Part shown: in pieces, positions 1-8,445 of the stretch
Numbering within the stretch: the stretch's first letter is position 1
Layout of the letters: every line of letters begins with the position of its first letter
Assembly (NCBI GenBank): GCA_022790955.1
Contig: JAAVYD010000064.1
Span: 1 to 39,571, forward strand
DNA: 39,571 nucleotides
Direction of reading: 5' to 3'
DNA from: Bacillota bacterium
GTDB lineage: Bacteria > Bacillota > Clostridia > Peptostreptococcales > Anaerovoracaceae
Notes under the pieces: generated by a model
Seen by the model: the letters and a program-made list of their open reading frames with translations, nothing else
Told to the model about the DNA's origin: nothing
The model's database searches: none
Made by a program: the position numbers and the translations under genes

Positions 1-1932
1 ATACATCGGCAATCCTAACTCCCTTTTTACCTCTGCGATATATGCGGTATGTACTTTGAAGCCATACTTCGCTTCTATGTACTCCTTAATCATCTTGTAT
101 GTAACTCGCTCTTTCGGCTTGTATGCTGCGGCTCTCTTGGCGATATTATCAAGCGGTACTTTACCTTCACCCTCGCCAAACTCCACTTTTACGTTGATTA
201 CGCTGTCGGGTTTTTTGTGGGAAAGCATTACAACCGTCTCAGTATGCACCCCCTGACAAAACTGATCCACCTGCTTTATCCTTTTTATCTCATATCTATC
301 CCCTTCGGTCAGAATCTTCAAATCTCTCGCAAATGTTCCGGCGTCGCAGGAAACATAGATTATCTTCTCCGGCGCGGCTTTCAGTACAGCCTCCAGAAGC
401 TCAGGTTTACAGCCTGCTCTCGGAGGATCCATGATAACGATATCGGCAATATTTGTAAAACCCTCGTGCTCGTCTGCATTATCTGCAGCTGCTTCCGCAA
501 CCTTTTCCGCCTCTATTCCGCCATTTATATCCGCTCCATTACTCAGAATCCCTTCATTTTTTCCGCTTTCCTCTGCCATTTCAAGCCCTTGCTCCTGCCT
601 GAGCTTTTCCATCAGCGGTATAAGTTCCTCCTCCGCCTTGCCGTTTATAAACCTGATATTCACAAGCCCGTTTATTACCGCGTTGCGATTTGCGTCGATA
701 ACGGCGCTCTTGACCGATTCGATTCCCCACACGTATTTCGCCTTAGACGCGCAATAAAGCCCAATAGTTCCCACGCCGCAGTACAGATCGAAAACCGTTT
801 CGCCGCCTTTCAGATCAGCAAATTCCAAAACCGTTTCATACAATTTTTCCATCTGGGCAGGATTCACCTGGTAAAACGAAAACGGCGAGATCCCAAACTC
901 AAGTCCTGCCGAGCGGTCGCTTATAACAGACTGTCCGTATAAAACTTCTGTATTTGTGCTGATCTCAGCCAGACTCCTATTGCTGTTGTGATTTATTATC
1001 AAACTTTTAAGTTCATAATATATTTGACCTTCGCTATTAATATTCTCCGCGCTTCTCGTATCTTCAAAGTTTCTATCGGCAAAACCATTTTCCGTTAAAT
1101 TATTATCAATATTATCAGCTCTGTTTCCATTAATAGCTCCTATTTTCGCATTATTTTCGTTAATATTTTCACATTTGCTATTAATATCATTCAGCGAATC
1201 TATCGCATCGTACATCAGATCTGCAAGAAGCTCAGGCTTCGGTATCTTCCTGCCGTTTACCACAAGAATAACCATAACCTCGCCGCTGTTAAACCCGCTG
1301 CGCACGATCATCTGGCGCAGGCGTCCTTTTTTGGATTTTTCATCATAAATAGAAATCCTCGTCTGCTGTATATATTCGCGCAGAGCGTCCGCAGCCTTTT
1401 CCGCCGCGGGGTGCTGTATCAAACAGCTTTTACACTCGACTATGTTCCTGCCTTTGCCGTCAAAAAATCCCACCTTCGGCTTTCTTTCATTGCGAACGCT
1501 GCCGTCTTTATTCAAAATCACTCTGCCCGCGTTCACGGAATAGACCGCTTTATTCCTGTAACGCCACGGCTCGTTCATGCCGATTATCGGCTCGATTTCC
1601 GGCGCTTTGCCGCCGTAGATCCTGTCCAGCTTGTCCCTGAGCTGCTTTTCCTTCAGCTTGAGCTGCGCTTTATATTCCAGATTCTGAAGCGTACAGCCTC
1701 CGCACTTATCAAAATATTCGCAAGGAGGCTCGATTCTATCCGATGATGCCGAATCTATGCTAACGATCCTGCCTTTCGCCAGATTTTTCTTTATATCCAT
1801 AATCTCAACCGTCGCTGTATCTCCGGGGAGCAGTGACGGCACAAACGTAACCATACCGTCGATACGCCCGATTCCTTCGCCCGAATCGCTTACATCAAAA
1901 ATTTCTATCGAATACTGTCCGTTCTTTTCCAT
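1..1932 (-). CDS. rlmD: 23S rRNA (uracil-C5)-methyltransferase, RlmD/RumA family, 3' end outside window
   Basis: Methylates C5 of a uridine in 23S rRNA using SAM and an [4Fe-4S] cluster (family knowledge). I translated the minus strand from ATG at 1932; 644 codons stay open to the window edge, so the C-terminus is missing. Visible are a TRAM-like start (residues 1-60), cluster cysteines in CEYFDKCGGC plus a later CKSC, the SAM motif FDLYCGVGTIGLY, MDPPRAGC, and the catalytic-Cys motif YVSCDAGTFARDL. After the usual end (VHTETVVMLS) a Clostridia-type extension follows with KVHTAYIAEVKRELGLPM. Two in-frame insertions, at about residues 245-295 and 445-493, are not in ordinary members; the first is rich in Asn and Ile-Asn pairs. 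An AAGGA sequence lies about 12 nt upstream of the start, which is rather far. Whether the target is U1939, U747 or both cannot be told. Confidence 0.88.
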   Translation of the reverse strand, partial: MEKNGQYSIEIFDVSDSGEGIGRIDGMVTFVPSLLPGDTATVEIMDIKKNLAKGRIVSIDSASSDRIEPPCEYFDKCGGCTLQNLEYKAQLKLKEKQLRDKLDRIYGGKAPEIEPIIGMNEPWRYRNKAVYSVNAGRVILNKDGSVRNERKPKVGFFDGKGRNIVECKSCLIQHPAAEKAADALREYIQQTRISIYDEKSKKGRLRQMIVRSGFNSGEVMVILVVNGRKIPKPELLADLMYDAIDSLNDINSKCENINENNAKIGAINGNRADNIDNNLTENGFADRNFEDTRSAENINSEGQIYYELKSLIINHNSNRSLAEISTNTEVLYGQSVISDRSAGLEFGISPFSFYQVNPAQMEKLYETVLEFADLKGGETVFDLYCGVGTIGLYCASKAKYVWGIESVKSAVIDANRNAVINGLVNIRFINGKAEEELIPLMEKLRQEQGLEMAEESGKNEGILSNGADINGGIEAEKVAEAAADNADEHEGFTNIADIVIMDPPRAGCKPELLEAVLKAAPEKIIYVSCDAGTFARDLKILTEGDRYEIKRIKQVDQFCQGVHTETVVMLSHKKPDSVINVKVEFGEGEGKVPLDNIAKRAAAYKPKERVTYKMIKEYIEAKYGFKVHTAYIAEVKRELGLPMY

Positions 1933-2039
1933 TTTTATTCATTCCTTTTTATTTATATTAATGGTTGCTGCTTTACGTTTTCCGCAAAATACAGACCTTT
2001 TCCTGTCCACAGTTTATCTTTATCATACCTTAATTTCGG

Positions 2040-2459
2040 CTATTCTTTCATGGCGTTCATCAAAGCATCATACATTCCTTTAGATTTCTTTTTCAGCGCC
2101 ACAGGTTTCATACTTTCGTCTGTAATCGCATGTTTCGTCATTCCCGTTACAATCAACTCGCCATCTTCATTATAAATTTCATAACCCAAAGTAACGGATG
2201 CGTTTTTTAATTCCGCTATGCTTGTCCTTATCTCAAGCAGGTCGTCATAATACGCCGGCTTTTTGTATTTAATCCCGATCTCCGCTAAAGGCAGCATTAC
2301 CTGATCCGTTTCTTCCATATTTTTATAAGTAAATCCTATCTCGCGCAGCATCTCGGTTCTGCCCAGTTCAAACAGACGCAGATAATTCGCATGATAAACT
2401 ATTCCCATAGCGTCGGTATCCGCATATATTGGTCTGTAATTTGTAATGTATTCTTTCAT
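2040..2459 (-). CDS. acyl-CoA thioesterase, hotdog fold (YbgC / 4-hydroxybenzoyl-CoA thioesterase family)
   Basis: A 139-residue single hotdog-domain protein, the usual size for cytosolic acyl-CoA thioesterases that hydrolyse short or aromatic acyl-CoA thioesters. The N-terminal signature YADTDAMGIVYHANYLRLFE contains the catalytic Asp of the family (the D in DxMGIVYHANY), followed by the long helix ELGRTEMLREIG. The start is supported by GGAGG 8 nt upstream. It lies 107 bp upstream of the rRNA methyltransferase on the same strand and may be co-transcribed with it. A strong terminator upstream (2578-2628) separates it from the PrcB_C gene, so it should have its own promoter between about 2460 and 2570. 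The physiological substrate cannot be read from the sequence. Confidence 0.85.
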   Translation of the reverse strand: MKEYITNYRPIYADTDAMGIVYHANYLRLFELGRTEMLREIGFTYKNMEETDQVMLPLAEIGIKYKKPAYYDDLLEIRTSIAELKNASVTLGYEIYNEDGELIVTGMTKHAITDESMKPVALKKKSKGMYDALMNAMKE

Positions 2460-2566
2460 GTAAATATTCCTCCATACAAAATTTCCATGATGTTTATATT
2501 ATAAGTTAATTTTACAATCTTATATTCGACAGCCTATTTCATTAATATAAACTGCGCTTGTTTTGT

Positions 2567-2628
2567 AAACAAAAACAGCCGGCACTGCCAAAAGCAAATC
2601 AGATTTTTCTGCTTTTGACAACACCGAC
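2567..2628 (-). terminator. Rho-independent terminator downstream of the PrcB_C gene
   Basis: Read on the minus strand, a 19-bp stem with a 13-nt A/T-rich loop is followed by a T-rich run (plus-strand AAACAAAAAC at 2566-2575). The arms are 2578-2596 and 2610-2628. Five pairs are G-U in the minus-strand RNA but would be A-C mismatches in a plus-strand transcript, which fixes the direction. Confidence 0.8.
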
Positions 2629-2736
2629 CGACAAATCCCGTATAAATCCTCACATCAGCATTAATTCATACAATATTAACTGCACATAAATTTTGATAAT
2701 ACCGGTTCGGTATCAACATTAAAATAATTCAGCTCA

Positions 2737-3216
2737 TCAATCCGTATACTTAATCTTCATTTCGATCTTCTGCGGCAACTTTGTAAGATTGGTTTCAGCT
2801 ACAACATAAGGATATGTAGTTTCCTGGGTGAGCGAAGCTCCGGACTGCGGATCCTTAAACAGCACGTTTACATTAAGTATCTGATCGCCGTCTTTTCCGG
2901 ACAGATCCATACTTCCTATCGAGATATCGTATCCCGTAGTCGGCTTCTCGCCCCGTGTAGCAAGCACGTACACCTTATCGTCTACAATACATGCCAAAGC
3001 TCGTTCCAGATCCCTGTATTCCGGTATAATCTGGCTTGTAATATCCTGCGGAATAGCTTCCTCCGTAAGCTGAGTAAACTCAACCGGACCCGAATCGCCA
3101 TCCATAAATTTAAGACCTACAATTATTGCAACTATAGCTATCAAAACGATTACGAGTTTTATTCGGGTCGACTTCCCGCCTTCGCCCTTTATGCCACTAA
3201 AAGTCGGCTTTTTCAT
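2737..3216 (-). CDS. membrane-anchored protein with PrcB C-terminal-like domain
   Basis: 159 residues from ATG at 3216, chosen because AAGGAGGG lies about 8 nt upstream; an in-frame start 10 codons further up lacks this. A basic N-terminus is followed by one transmembrane helix (about residues 18-36), then an extracellular domain. Residues 75-140 match the PrcB_C pattern: GEKPTTGYDI, a V-rich strand, KDPQSGA, then TTYPYVV. PrcB was named from a Treponema protease complex; in Clostridia such domains are common in small exported proteins of unknown role. No catalytic residues are evident, so a binding or accessory role is an inference. It stands alone between a terminator (2578-2628) and the transketolase genes. 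Confidence 0.7.
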   Translation of the reverse strand: MKKPTFSGIKGEGGKSTRIKLVIVLIAIVAIIVGLKFMDGDSGPVEFTQLTEEAIPQDITSQIIPEYRDLERALACIVDDKVYVLATRGEKPTTGYDISIGSMDLSGKDGDQILNVNVLFKDPQSGASLTQETTYPYVVAETNLTKLPQKIEMKIKYTD

Positions 3217-3542
3217 ATAAAATACCCTCCTTCTCACGTATACCATAATGTATGTCTAACATGAAAAGGATATGCTCTTTTTTTCAGCGAACCTGACTAT
3301 TTTATAGACAGCCATAAAGAAGCAGATAATTTATAATCCCGATTCGCATGCAGAACGAGCCGACGGGCTGCTTTCACAGGAAATATTACAAGTATTAATT
3401 AAAATCGCAGCAAACTCCTGAGGAACTCGCTTGGCAATAACAATATAAACGTTTTTATATTAATGACATCAATTTCTGATTCTATATCTCATACTCTGCA
3501 TGCCGCGCACGAATTCTTTTTTCTGCAAATCCTTTGAACAGG
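3217..3542. other. intergenic gap, no gene seen
   Basis: This 326-bp stretch between the PrcB_C gene and the end of the transketolase C-subunit gene has no ORF with a ribosome binding site. No convincing terminator follows the transketolase gene. The promoter of the PrcB_C gene should lie in 3220-3330, but I see no clear -35/-10 pair. It holds two copies of the ATTAAT hexamer. Confidence 0.6.
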
Positions 3543-4478
3543 CTACGCATTATCCGCAGCCTTTACCGCCCTAATTATATCCTCAGCCGTGATATTATAT
3601 TCCTTCATAAGCTCCATTGGCTTACCCGACTGTCCGAATCTGTCCTGCACGCCTACCATCGTAATTTTCGCCGGACTGTTTGCAGCCGCAACCTCAGCTA
3701 CAGCGGAACCGAGTCCGCCGATAACTGAATGTTCCTCAGCGGTTATTATACTCTTGGTTTCCTCAGCCGCCTTTATTATTATATCCTTGTCTATCGGCTT
3801 TATAGTGTGCATATCTATAACGCGGAGGCTGATTCCCTCCTTTTCCAGTTCCTCAGCCGCCATAAGCGCTTCGTTTACCATAAGACCGCACGCGACAACT
3901 GTATGATCGCTGCCGTCGCGCACACACACGCCTTTTCCGAGCTCGATATCCGTATCATTATCATAAATAACCGGTATATTTAACCTGCCGAGTCTTACGT
4001 AAACAGGACCGTCCAACGCAGCAGCCTGCCCAAGCAGTTTTTTGGCGGACACCGCATCCGCCGGATGCACTACGGTCATGCCCGGAATCACGCGCATAAG
4101 CGCCAGATCCTCTACGCACTGATGGCTCGCGCCGTCCTCGCCCACGGTGATGCCTGCGTGAGTAGCGCAGATTTTAACGTTCAGATGAGGGTATCCTATG
4201 GAATTTCTTATGATCTCATAAGCTCTGCCTGCGGCGAACATTGCAAAAGTGCTGACAAAAACGGTCTTCCCCGAAAGGGCAAGACCCGCAGCCATTCCCA
4301 TGAGGTTAGCTTCGGCTATGCCAGCGTTAAAAAATCTGTCGGGAAATTCTTTCTTGAAGCCCGCCGTCATCGTGGACTTAGACAGATCCGCATCCATTAC
4401 TATAATATCTGAATTGATTTTTCCAAGCTCCACCAGCGCGTCGCCGTAAGCCTGCCGCGTTGAAATCTTTTCTGCCAT
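3543..4478 (-). CDS. transketolase, C-terminal subunit
   Basis: Carries the pyrimidine-binding and C-terminal domains of a split transketolase, which moves two-carbon units between pentose-phosphate sugars with ThDP. 311 residues from ATG at 4478 (GGGAGG 9 nt upstream); the ATG at 4484 is only 3 nt from that site. Motifs include GIAEANLMGMAAGLA (with the Glu that activates ThDP), STFAMFAAGRAYEIIRN, HAGITVGEDGASHQ and RLGR. The TAA of the upstream gene (4478-4480) overlaps the start by one base, so the two subunits are translationally coupled. A 1-deoxyxylulose-5-phosphate synthase is less likely because N and C halves are separate ORFs and the GEDGASHQ motif is that of split transketolases. 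Confidence 0.92.
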   Translation of the reverse strand: MAEKISTRQAYGDALVELGKINSDIIVMDADLSKSTMTAGFKKEFPDRFFNAGIAEANLMGMAAGLALSGKTVFVSTFAMFAAGRAYEIIRNSIGYPHLNVKICATHAGITVGEDGASHQCVEDLALMRVIPGMTVVHPADAVSAKKLLGQAAALDGPVYVRLGRLNIPVIYDNDTDIELGKGVCVRDGSDHTVVACGLMVNEALMAAEELEKEGISLRVIDMHTIKPIDKDIIIKAAEETKSIITAEEHSVIGGLGSAVAEVAAANSPAKITMVGVQDRFGQSGKPMELMKEYNITAEDIIRAVKAADNA

Positions 4479-6052
4479 TACCATTTACCTCCCAGTTCTT
4501 CTACCGCCTGTTTTGCCTGCTCGTCGTTCGGAGCTTTTCCGTGCCAGCCCGCCTGATCTTCCATGAACGAAACGCCTTTTCCTTTTATGGTCTTGGCGAT
4601 TATAGCCTGCGGCTTTCCGGAAATCGTTTTCGCCCTGTCTACCGCAGCGGCAATCTCATTAAAATCATGCCCGTCTATGAGCTGAACATCCCAGCCGAAA
4701 CTCCTGAATTTTTCATCCACGGGAGCAACGGTAATGACCTCCTCGTTCCTGCCGTCTATCTGCAGACCGTTCCAATCTACAAAAATAGTAAAATTATCTA
4801 AACCATAATGAGCCGCAGCCATAGCCGCCTCCCACACCAGACCTTCCTGAAGCTCGCCGTCGCCCAGCACCGCGTAAACTCTGCCCGGATTCTTGTCAAT
4901 CTTGTTTGCAAGAGCCATGCCGCAGGCGGCGGAAACTCCCTGCCCCAGAGAACCTGTCGACATATCCACGCCCGGAATCTTTTTCTTATCGGGATGACCC
5001 TGCAGAATGCAGCCCGTTTTTCTCAGATTCAGCAGTTCTTCCTTAGGAAAGAAACCCTTTTCTGCCAGCGCGGCGTAAAGAACCGGCGCGCCGTGACCCT
5101 TAGACAGCACGAACTTATCCCTGTCATTTTTTTCAGGGTTTTTCGGATCGATATTCATCTCTTTAAAATAAAGATATGTGATAATATCAGCCGACGAAAG
5201 GGATCCTCCCGGATGACCGGACGCGGCAGCGTGTATGGATCTGATGATATCTATTCTGATATCTTTCGCCTTTTCCTTTAGCATTTCTATGTCGTTAGCC
5301 ATGTAGTTTTTCTCCTCTCCTGATCTTCCGCGAAATATTACTCTGAGCATAAAAACGGGCAGCGCGAGCATTCTTTTATATCTGCTGGGCTGCTGAATCA
5401 GCCTGTACAGCCATTCGAGTCCGTGTTTTCTGTAAAATTCCGGCGCCCGCTTGAGATTGCCTGCCCACACGTCGAGGCTTCCTCCGACGCCTATCGCGCC
5501 CTTTACCGCAAGTTCGCTTCTGTAATCGCTTATAAATTTCTCCTGTTTAGGAGCTCCCAGAGCGACGCATAAAAAATCGGCGCCGCTTTCATTAATATCA
5601 TTAACGATATCGGCTTCCTCCTCAGGCTTAAAATAACCGTGATGGGTTCCTGCGACTTTCAGTTCGGGATATTTTTCCCTGATCTTATTCGCCGCGGTTT
5701 CCGCAACTCCCGGCTTGCTTCCGAAAAAGTATATTGATTTTCCGTTTTTCTCCAGATAGGCGACTATACTTTCGAGAAAATCTATGCCCGTGACCCTTTC
5801 TTTCAGAGGACAGCCGATGAACTTCGACGCGTATACCAAGCCTACTCCGTCGGGAATTATAAGATCGGCAGACGCTATTAACGCTTTAAGGGTTTCATCC
5901 TTAGACGCATTCTGCACGATCTCGGAATTAGGCGTAACTACCATAGTCAGTCCTTCCTGCGGAAAACTTTCTGCAAAAGCCGCTATAGCCTGTTCTTTAT
6001 CCACCATATCCACCGGCACGCCGAGTATTTTCACTCTGTTAATTGAGGTCAT
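4478..6052 (-). CDS. fusion: TagA/WecG (GT26) N-acetylmannosaminyltransferase + transketolase N-terminal subunit
   Basis: One open frame of 524 residues encodes two unrelated full-length proteins. Residues 1-250 are a GT26 transferase, which in Gram-positives adds ManNAc to undecaprenyl-PP-GlcNAc: VVTPNSEIV, PDGVGLVYASK, RVTGIDF, FFGSKPGVAE, CVALGAPKQEKFI, GVGGSLDVWAG and the usual C-terminal LEWLYRLIQQPSRYKRM. From Met251 to the end is the transketolase N-subunit with the ThDP domain: SGHPGGSLSSADI, LSKGHGAPVLYAALA, GSLGQG, GDGELQEG, VDWNGLQIDG. Only about 8 residues (SGEEKNY) join the halves, and no stop codon intervenes. A strong ribosome binding site precedes Met251, so a free 274-residue transketolase subunit can also be made. 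The gene starts at ATG 6052 with GGAG 8 nt upstream. Loss of the tagA stop codon is the simplest origin. Confidence 0.9.
   Translation of the reverse strand: MTSINRVKILGVPVDMVDKEQAIAAFAESFPQEGLTMVVTPNSEIVQNASKDETLKALIASADLIIPDGVGLVYASKFIGCPLKERVTGIDFLESIVAYLEKNGKSIYFFGSKPGVAETAANKIREKYPELKVAGTHHGYFKPEEEADIVNDINESGADFLCVALGAPKQEKFISDYRSELAVKGAIGVGGSLDVWAGNLKRAPEFYRKHGLEWLYRLIQQPSRYKRMLALPVFMLRVIFRGRSGEEKNYMANDIEMLKEKAKDIRIDIIRSIHAAASGHPGGSLSSADIITYLYFKEMNIDPKNPEKNDRDKFVLSKGHGAPVLYAALAEKGFFPKEELLNLRKTGCILQGHPDKKKIPGVDMSTGSLGQGVSAACGMALANKIDKNPGRVYAVLGDGELQEGLVWEAAMAAAHYGLDNFTIFVDWNGLQIDGRNEEVITVAPVDEKFRSFGWDVQLIDGHDFNEIAAAVDRAKTISGKPQAIIAKTIKGKGVSFMEDQAGWHGKAPNDEQAKQAVEELGGKW
5300..5320 (-). 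promoter_or_regulatory. internal ribosome binding site and start for the transketolase half
   Basis: On the minus strand GGAGAGGAG (plus 5312-5320) stands 9 nt before ATG 5302-5300, exactly where a stand-alone transketolase N-subunit would begin. Inside a continuous reading frame this is unexpected and suggests two translation starts on one mRNA. Confidence 0.7.
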
Positions 6053-6090
6053 AATATATTCTCCAATAACTCTAATCTATATTAATATGC

Positions 6091-6112
6091 ATATGAAAAA
6101 ATTTTTTCATAT
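6091..6112. repeat. 22-bp perfect palindrome upstream of the tagA-transketolase gene
   Basis: ATATGAAAAAATTTTTTCATAT reads the same on both strands. It lies about 40 bp upstream of the ATG at 6052, in the 179-bp gap after the GT4-CsaB gene. It has no loop, so it is a better candidate for a dimeric repressor site than for a terminator, although minus-strand RNA could form a short hairpin ending in T residues. Function not known. Confidence 0.55.
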
Positions 6113-6231
6113 CTCTCCTGTAAAAAATCGAACCAGTTATTAAACATTAATTTAACCTCTCTGCCGGCTTGCTGCAAATTTATAGATTATATTAATGTTA
6201 ATGATTTACGCCGACGAAGACGTCTGCCTTT

Positions 6232-8445
6232 CTAAAGATTTTCTTTCATAAACGCGATCAGCAGTTCTTCGTTTTTACGCGCCCGCGCTTTGAGATCTGT
6301 CGTTTTTTTCTTAAGAGCCGCCACATAATCGCAGCGGTTTTTTATAAGATGATCCGCCTGCTTTACGGCAAACTCCCTGTCCAGCGCGTCCACATCACCC
6401 ATGGACGGCATGTCCAGCATATTCAGATAATCGCGCACTTTAGGGTCGTATACGATGCCGAGAGTTGGAACGTCCATATGGGCGGCAAAAATAAGAGTAT
6501 GCAATCTCATGCACATGATAAAATGGGCGCAGCCCACTATTCCCATAAGTTCCGCTGTCCTGTACTTTTCTGATAAAATATAAGACGGATTTTTCATTAG
6601 CCTCTGCACATCTTTGCTGATTTCTATATCGTTGGGCGTCTGCATTACTATAAAAACTATATTCAGATCGTATTTATCATATATATCGTCGCATATTTCC
6701 GCCATAGTTTTCCTGAAATTGGGTACGTTATACCAATCTCTTATGGATATTCCTACAAAAGGTCTTTCCGAAGGTATTCCGGCATCAGCCGCCAGCCGCT
6801 CGGCTTCTTTTTTATCTATGCAGTCGAACGTAAAAACAGGATCTGCAGTAACGTTAAGGTCGTTTCTGTCCACGCCCATGCTGCGAAGTTCCTGCACGGA
6901 ATTTTCGTCCCGCAGGGTAACAAGGTCTATCCTGCTAACGGCGCGCTTTACGCGTTTTCTGTTTACAGGCTTGAGCACGGGACCGATGCCGTTGGCGTAC
7001 ATCATGACTTTTTTTCCGAGGAATTTCGCCAGATTTATTATGGTAAGATAATATACGATGGATTTTGTAGACGTTCTGTCCTGGAGCAGGCTTCCGCCGC
7101 CTGAAATTAAAAGATCGCAGCGCTTTACGGATTTAAATACCTGCCAGAAATTAAACCTGTCTACCATGCGGAAATCATAAATATCTGCAGACCTCTCAGG
7201 ATAAGCCACGAGGACGCTTATATCTATATTTTCATCTAACGCCACAAGATTATTATAAATGGAATTGAGTATTGCTTCGTCGCCCGCATTGCTGAAACCG
7301 TAATACCCGCTCATAAGTATCCTGTATTTTTTCTTTATTACAATATTATATACCTTTACGCAGTCATCCGCCATTCTTTCCACGGAATATTCGTCTATTA
7401 CCACCCTGCGCCCGAATCTGCATATCTCTGCAAGTTCCTCGCTGCCGGTTCTTGCAACACAGTCCGCTATATCTGCAGCGAGCATTTCTACCTGAGAAGC
7501 CATACTGCCGCGGCAGCAGAAATTGGTATCGCGGGCTTCTTTCAGTTTTTCCTCCGCAAACAGACCCATGTAGCCCGCATTTCCCGCAAGGATAACAGGC
7601 TTCTCCGCCGCCATTGCTTCGAGAGCCGTTCGTGATACGCCTACAAAAACATCGCAGACTGCTACTATTTCATTAATATCTACGCGGGGACCAGCCATGA
7701 TTATGGCATTTCTGCCTATCTTTCTATTAATCTCCTCCGCCCTTGCGCTGAACCTGGAAAACTCCGTACCGGATCCCGCGATAAGAAGCTGAGCGCCATC
7801 GACCTTTTCCGCAACGAGAGGCATGGCTTTTATAAGCTGCTCCGCCGCCGTGGAGCTGTCCTCGTCCAGCCTGCTCACGTGGCATATTATCGGCTTTGCG
7901 CTGTCAAGAGAAAATTCATTAATAATATTCTCAGCTGAGATCTGCGGGGAAAAACGCTCGGTATCTATGCCGTTAATGGTAACGGAGATATCCTGCCGCG
8001 GAACTCCGTAGCTGTCTGTGAGATAATTCACTATATCCTGAGAAACGGCTATCGTCTTGTCGCCCCAGTTTGTAAGATACTTCAAAACTCCGGAGGTATC
8101 GTAAACGCCGTGGGCTGTGGTGACGAAGTTAAAGGGCACGGATTTTCTTACGAGTCCCATTATAAAAGCCGGAATCCTCGCATGAGCGTGAACCACATCA
8201 AAATCCTCGCTCTTTACTAATTTTTTTAATATCCGGTACGATTTATACATGCACGACGCGCTCCTGCTGTGAAGGGGCGCCTGTACGTGGCGTATGCTGT
8301 GTTTTTCTATTTCATCAACATAAACGCCGCCGTTTGAAACGATCACGATATCGAAACCGCGCTTTTTAAGTTCTTTTGAAAGTTCTGCAATATGAGTTTC
8401 GGCTCCGCCGATATCAAGACTCATAGTAACCATTAGAATCTTCAT
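6232..8445 (-). CDS. csaB: fusion: GT4 glycosyltransferase + CsaB-type polysaccharide pyruvyl transferase
   Basis: 737 residues in two domains. Residues 1-365 form a GT-B fold: SLDIGGAETHIAELSKEL at the start, VVHAHARIP, INGIDTERF, and SRTALEAMAAEKPVIL, where only the second Glu of the usual EX7E pair is present. Residues 374-737 match CsaB: SGYYGFSNAGDEAIL, LISGGGSLLQDRTS, MYANGIGPV, CMRLHTLIFAAHMDVPTLG and YDPKVRDYL. CsaB adds a pyruvyl ketal from phosphoenolpyruvate to a secondary cell-wall polymer, creating the ligand of SLH domains. ATG 8445 overlaps the stop of the upstream DUF4330 gene by 4 bp. The two SLH proteins in this window are its logical clients. The GT4 half may add the sugar that is then pyruvylated, or a neighbouring sugar; this is inference. 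Confidence 0.88.
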   Translation of the reverse strand: MKILMVTMSLDIGGAETHIAELSKELKKRGFDIVIVSNGGVYVDEIEKHSIRHVQAPLHSRSASCMYKSYRILKKLVKSEDFDVVHAHARIPAFIMGLVRKSVPFNFVTTAHGVYDTSGVLKYLTNWGDKTIAVSQDIVNYLTDSYGVPRQDISVTINGIDTERFSPQISAENIINEFSLDSAKPIICHVSRLDEDSSTAAEQLIKAMPLVAEKVDGAQLLIAGSGTEFSRFSARAEEINRKIGRNAIIMAGPRVDINEIVAVCDVFVGVSRTALEAMAAEKPVILAGNAGYMGLFAEEKLKEARDTNFCCRGSMASQVEMLAADIADCVARTGSEELAEICRFGRRVVIDEYSVERMADDCVKVYNIVIKKKYRILMSGYYGFSNAGDEAILNSIYNNLVALDENIDISVLVAYPERSADIYDFRMVDRFNFWQVFKSVKRCDLLISGGGSLLQDRTSTKSIVYYLTIINLAKFLGKKVMMYANGIGPVLKPVNRKRVKRAVSRIDLVTLRDENSVQELRSMGVDRNDLNVTADPVFTFDCIDKKEAERLAADAGIPSERPFVGISIRDWYNVPNFRKTMAEICDDIYDKYDLNIVFIVMQTPNDIEISKDVQRLMKNPSYILSEKYRTAELMGIVGCAHFIMCMRLHTLIFAAHMDVPTLGIVYDPKVRDYLNMLDMPSMGDVDALDREFAVKQADHLIKNRCDYVAALKKKTTDLKARARKNEELLIAFMKENL

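Noticed and set aside
49..942. Plus-strand 297-codon open frame over the start of the window
   Set aside because: It is antisense to the rRNA methyltransferase, whose motifs read clearly on the minus strand; the plus-strand product has no recognisable domain and no ribosome binding site.
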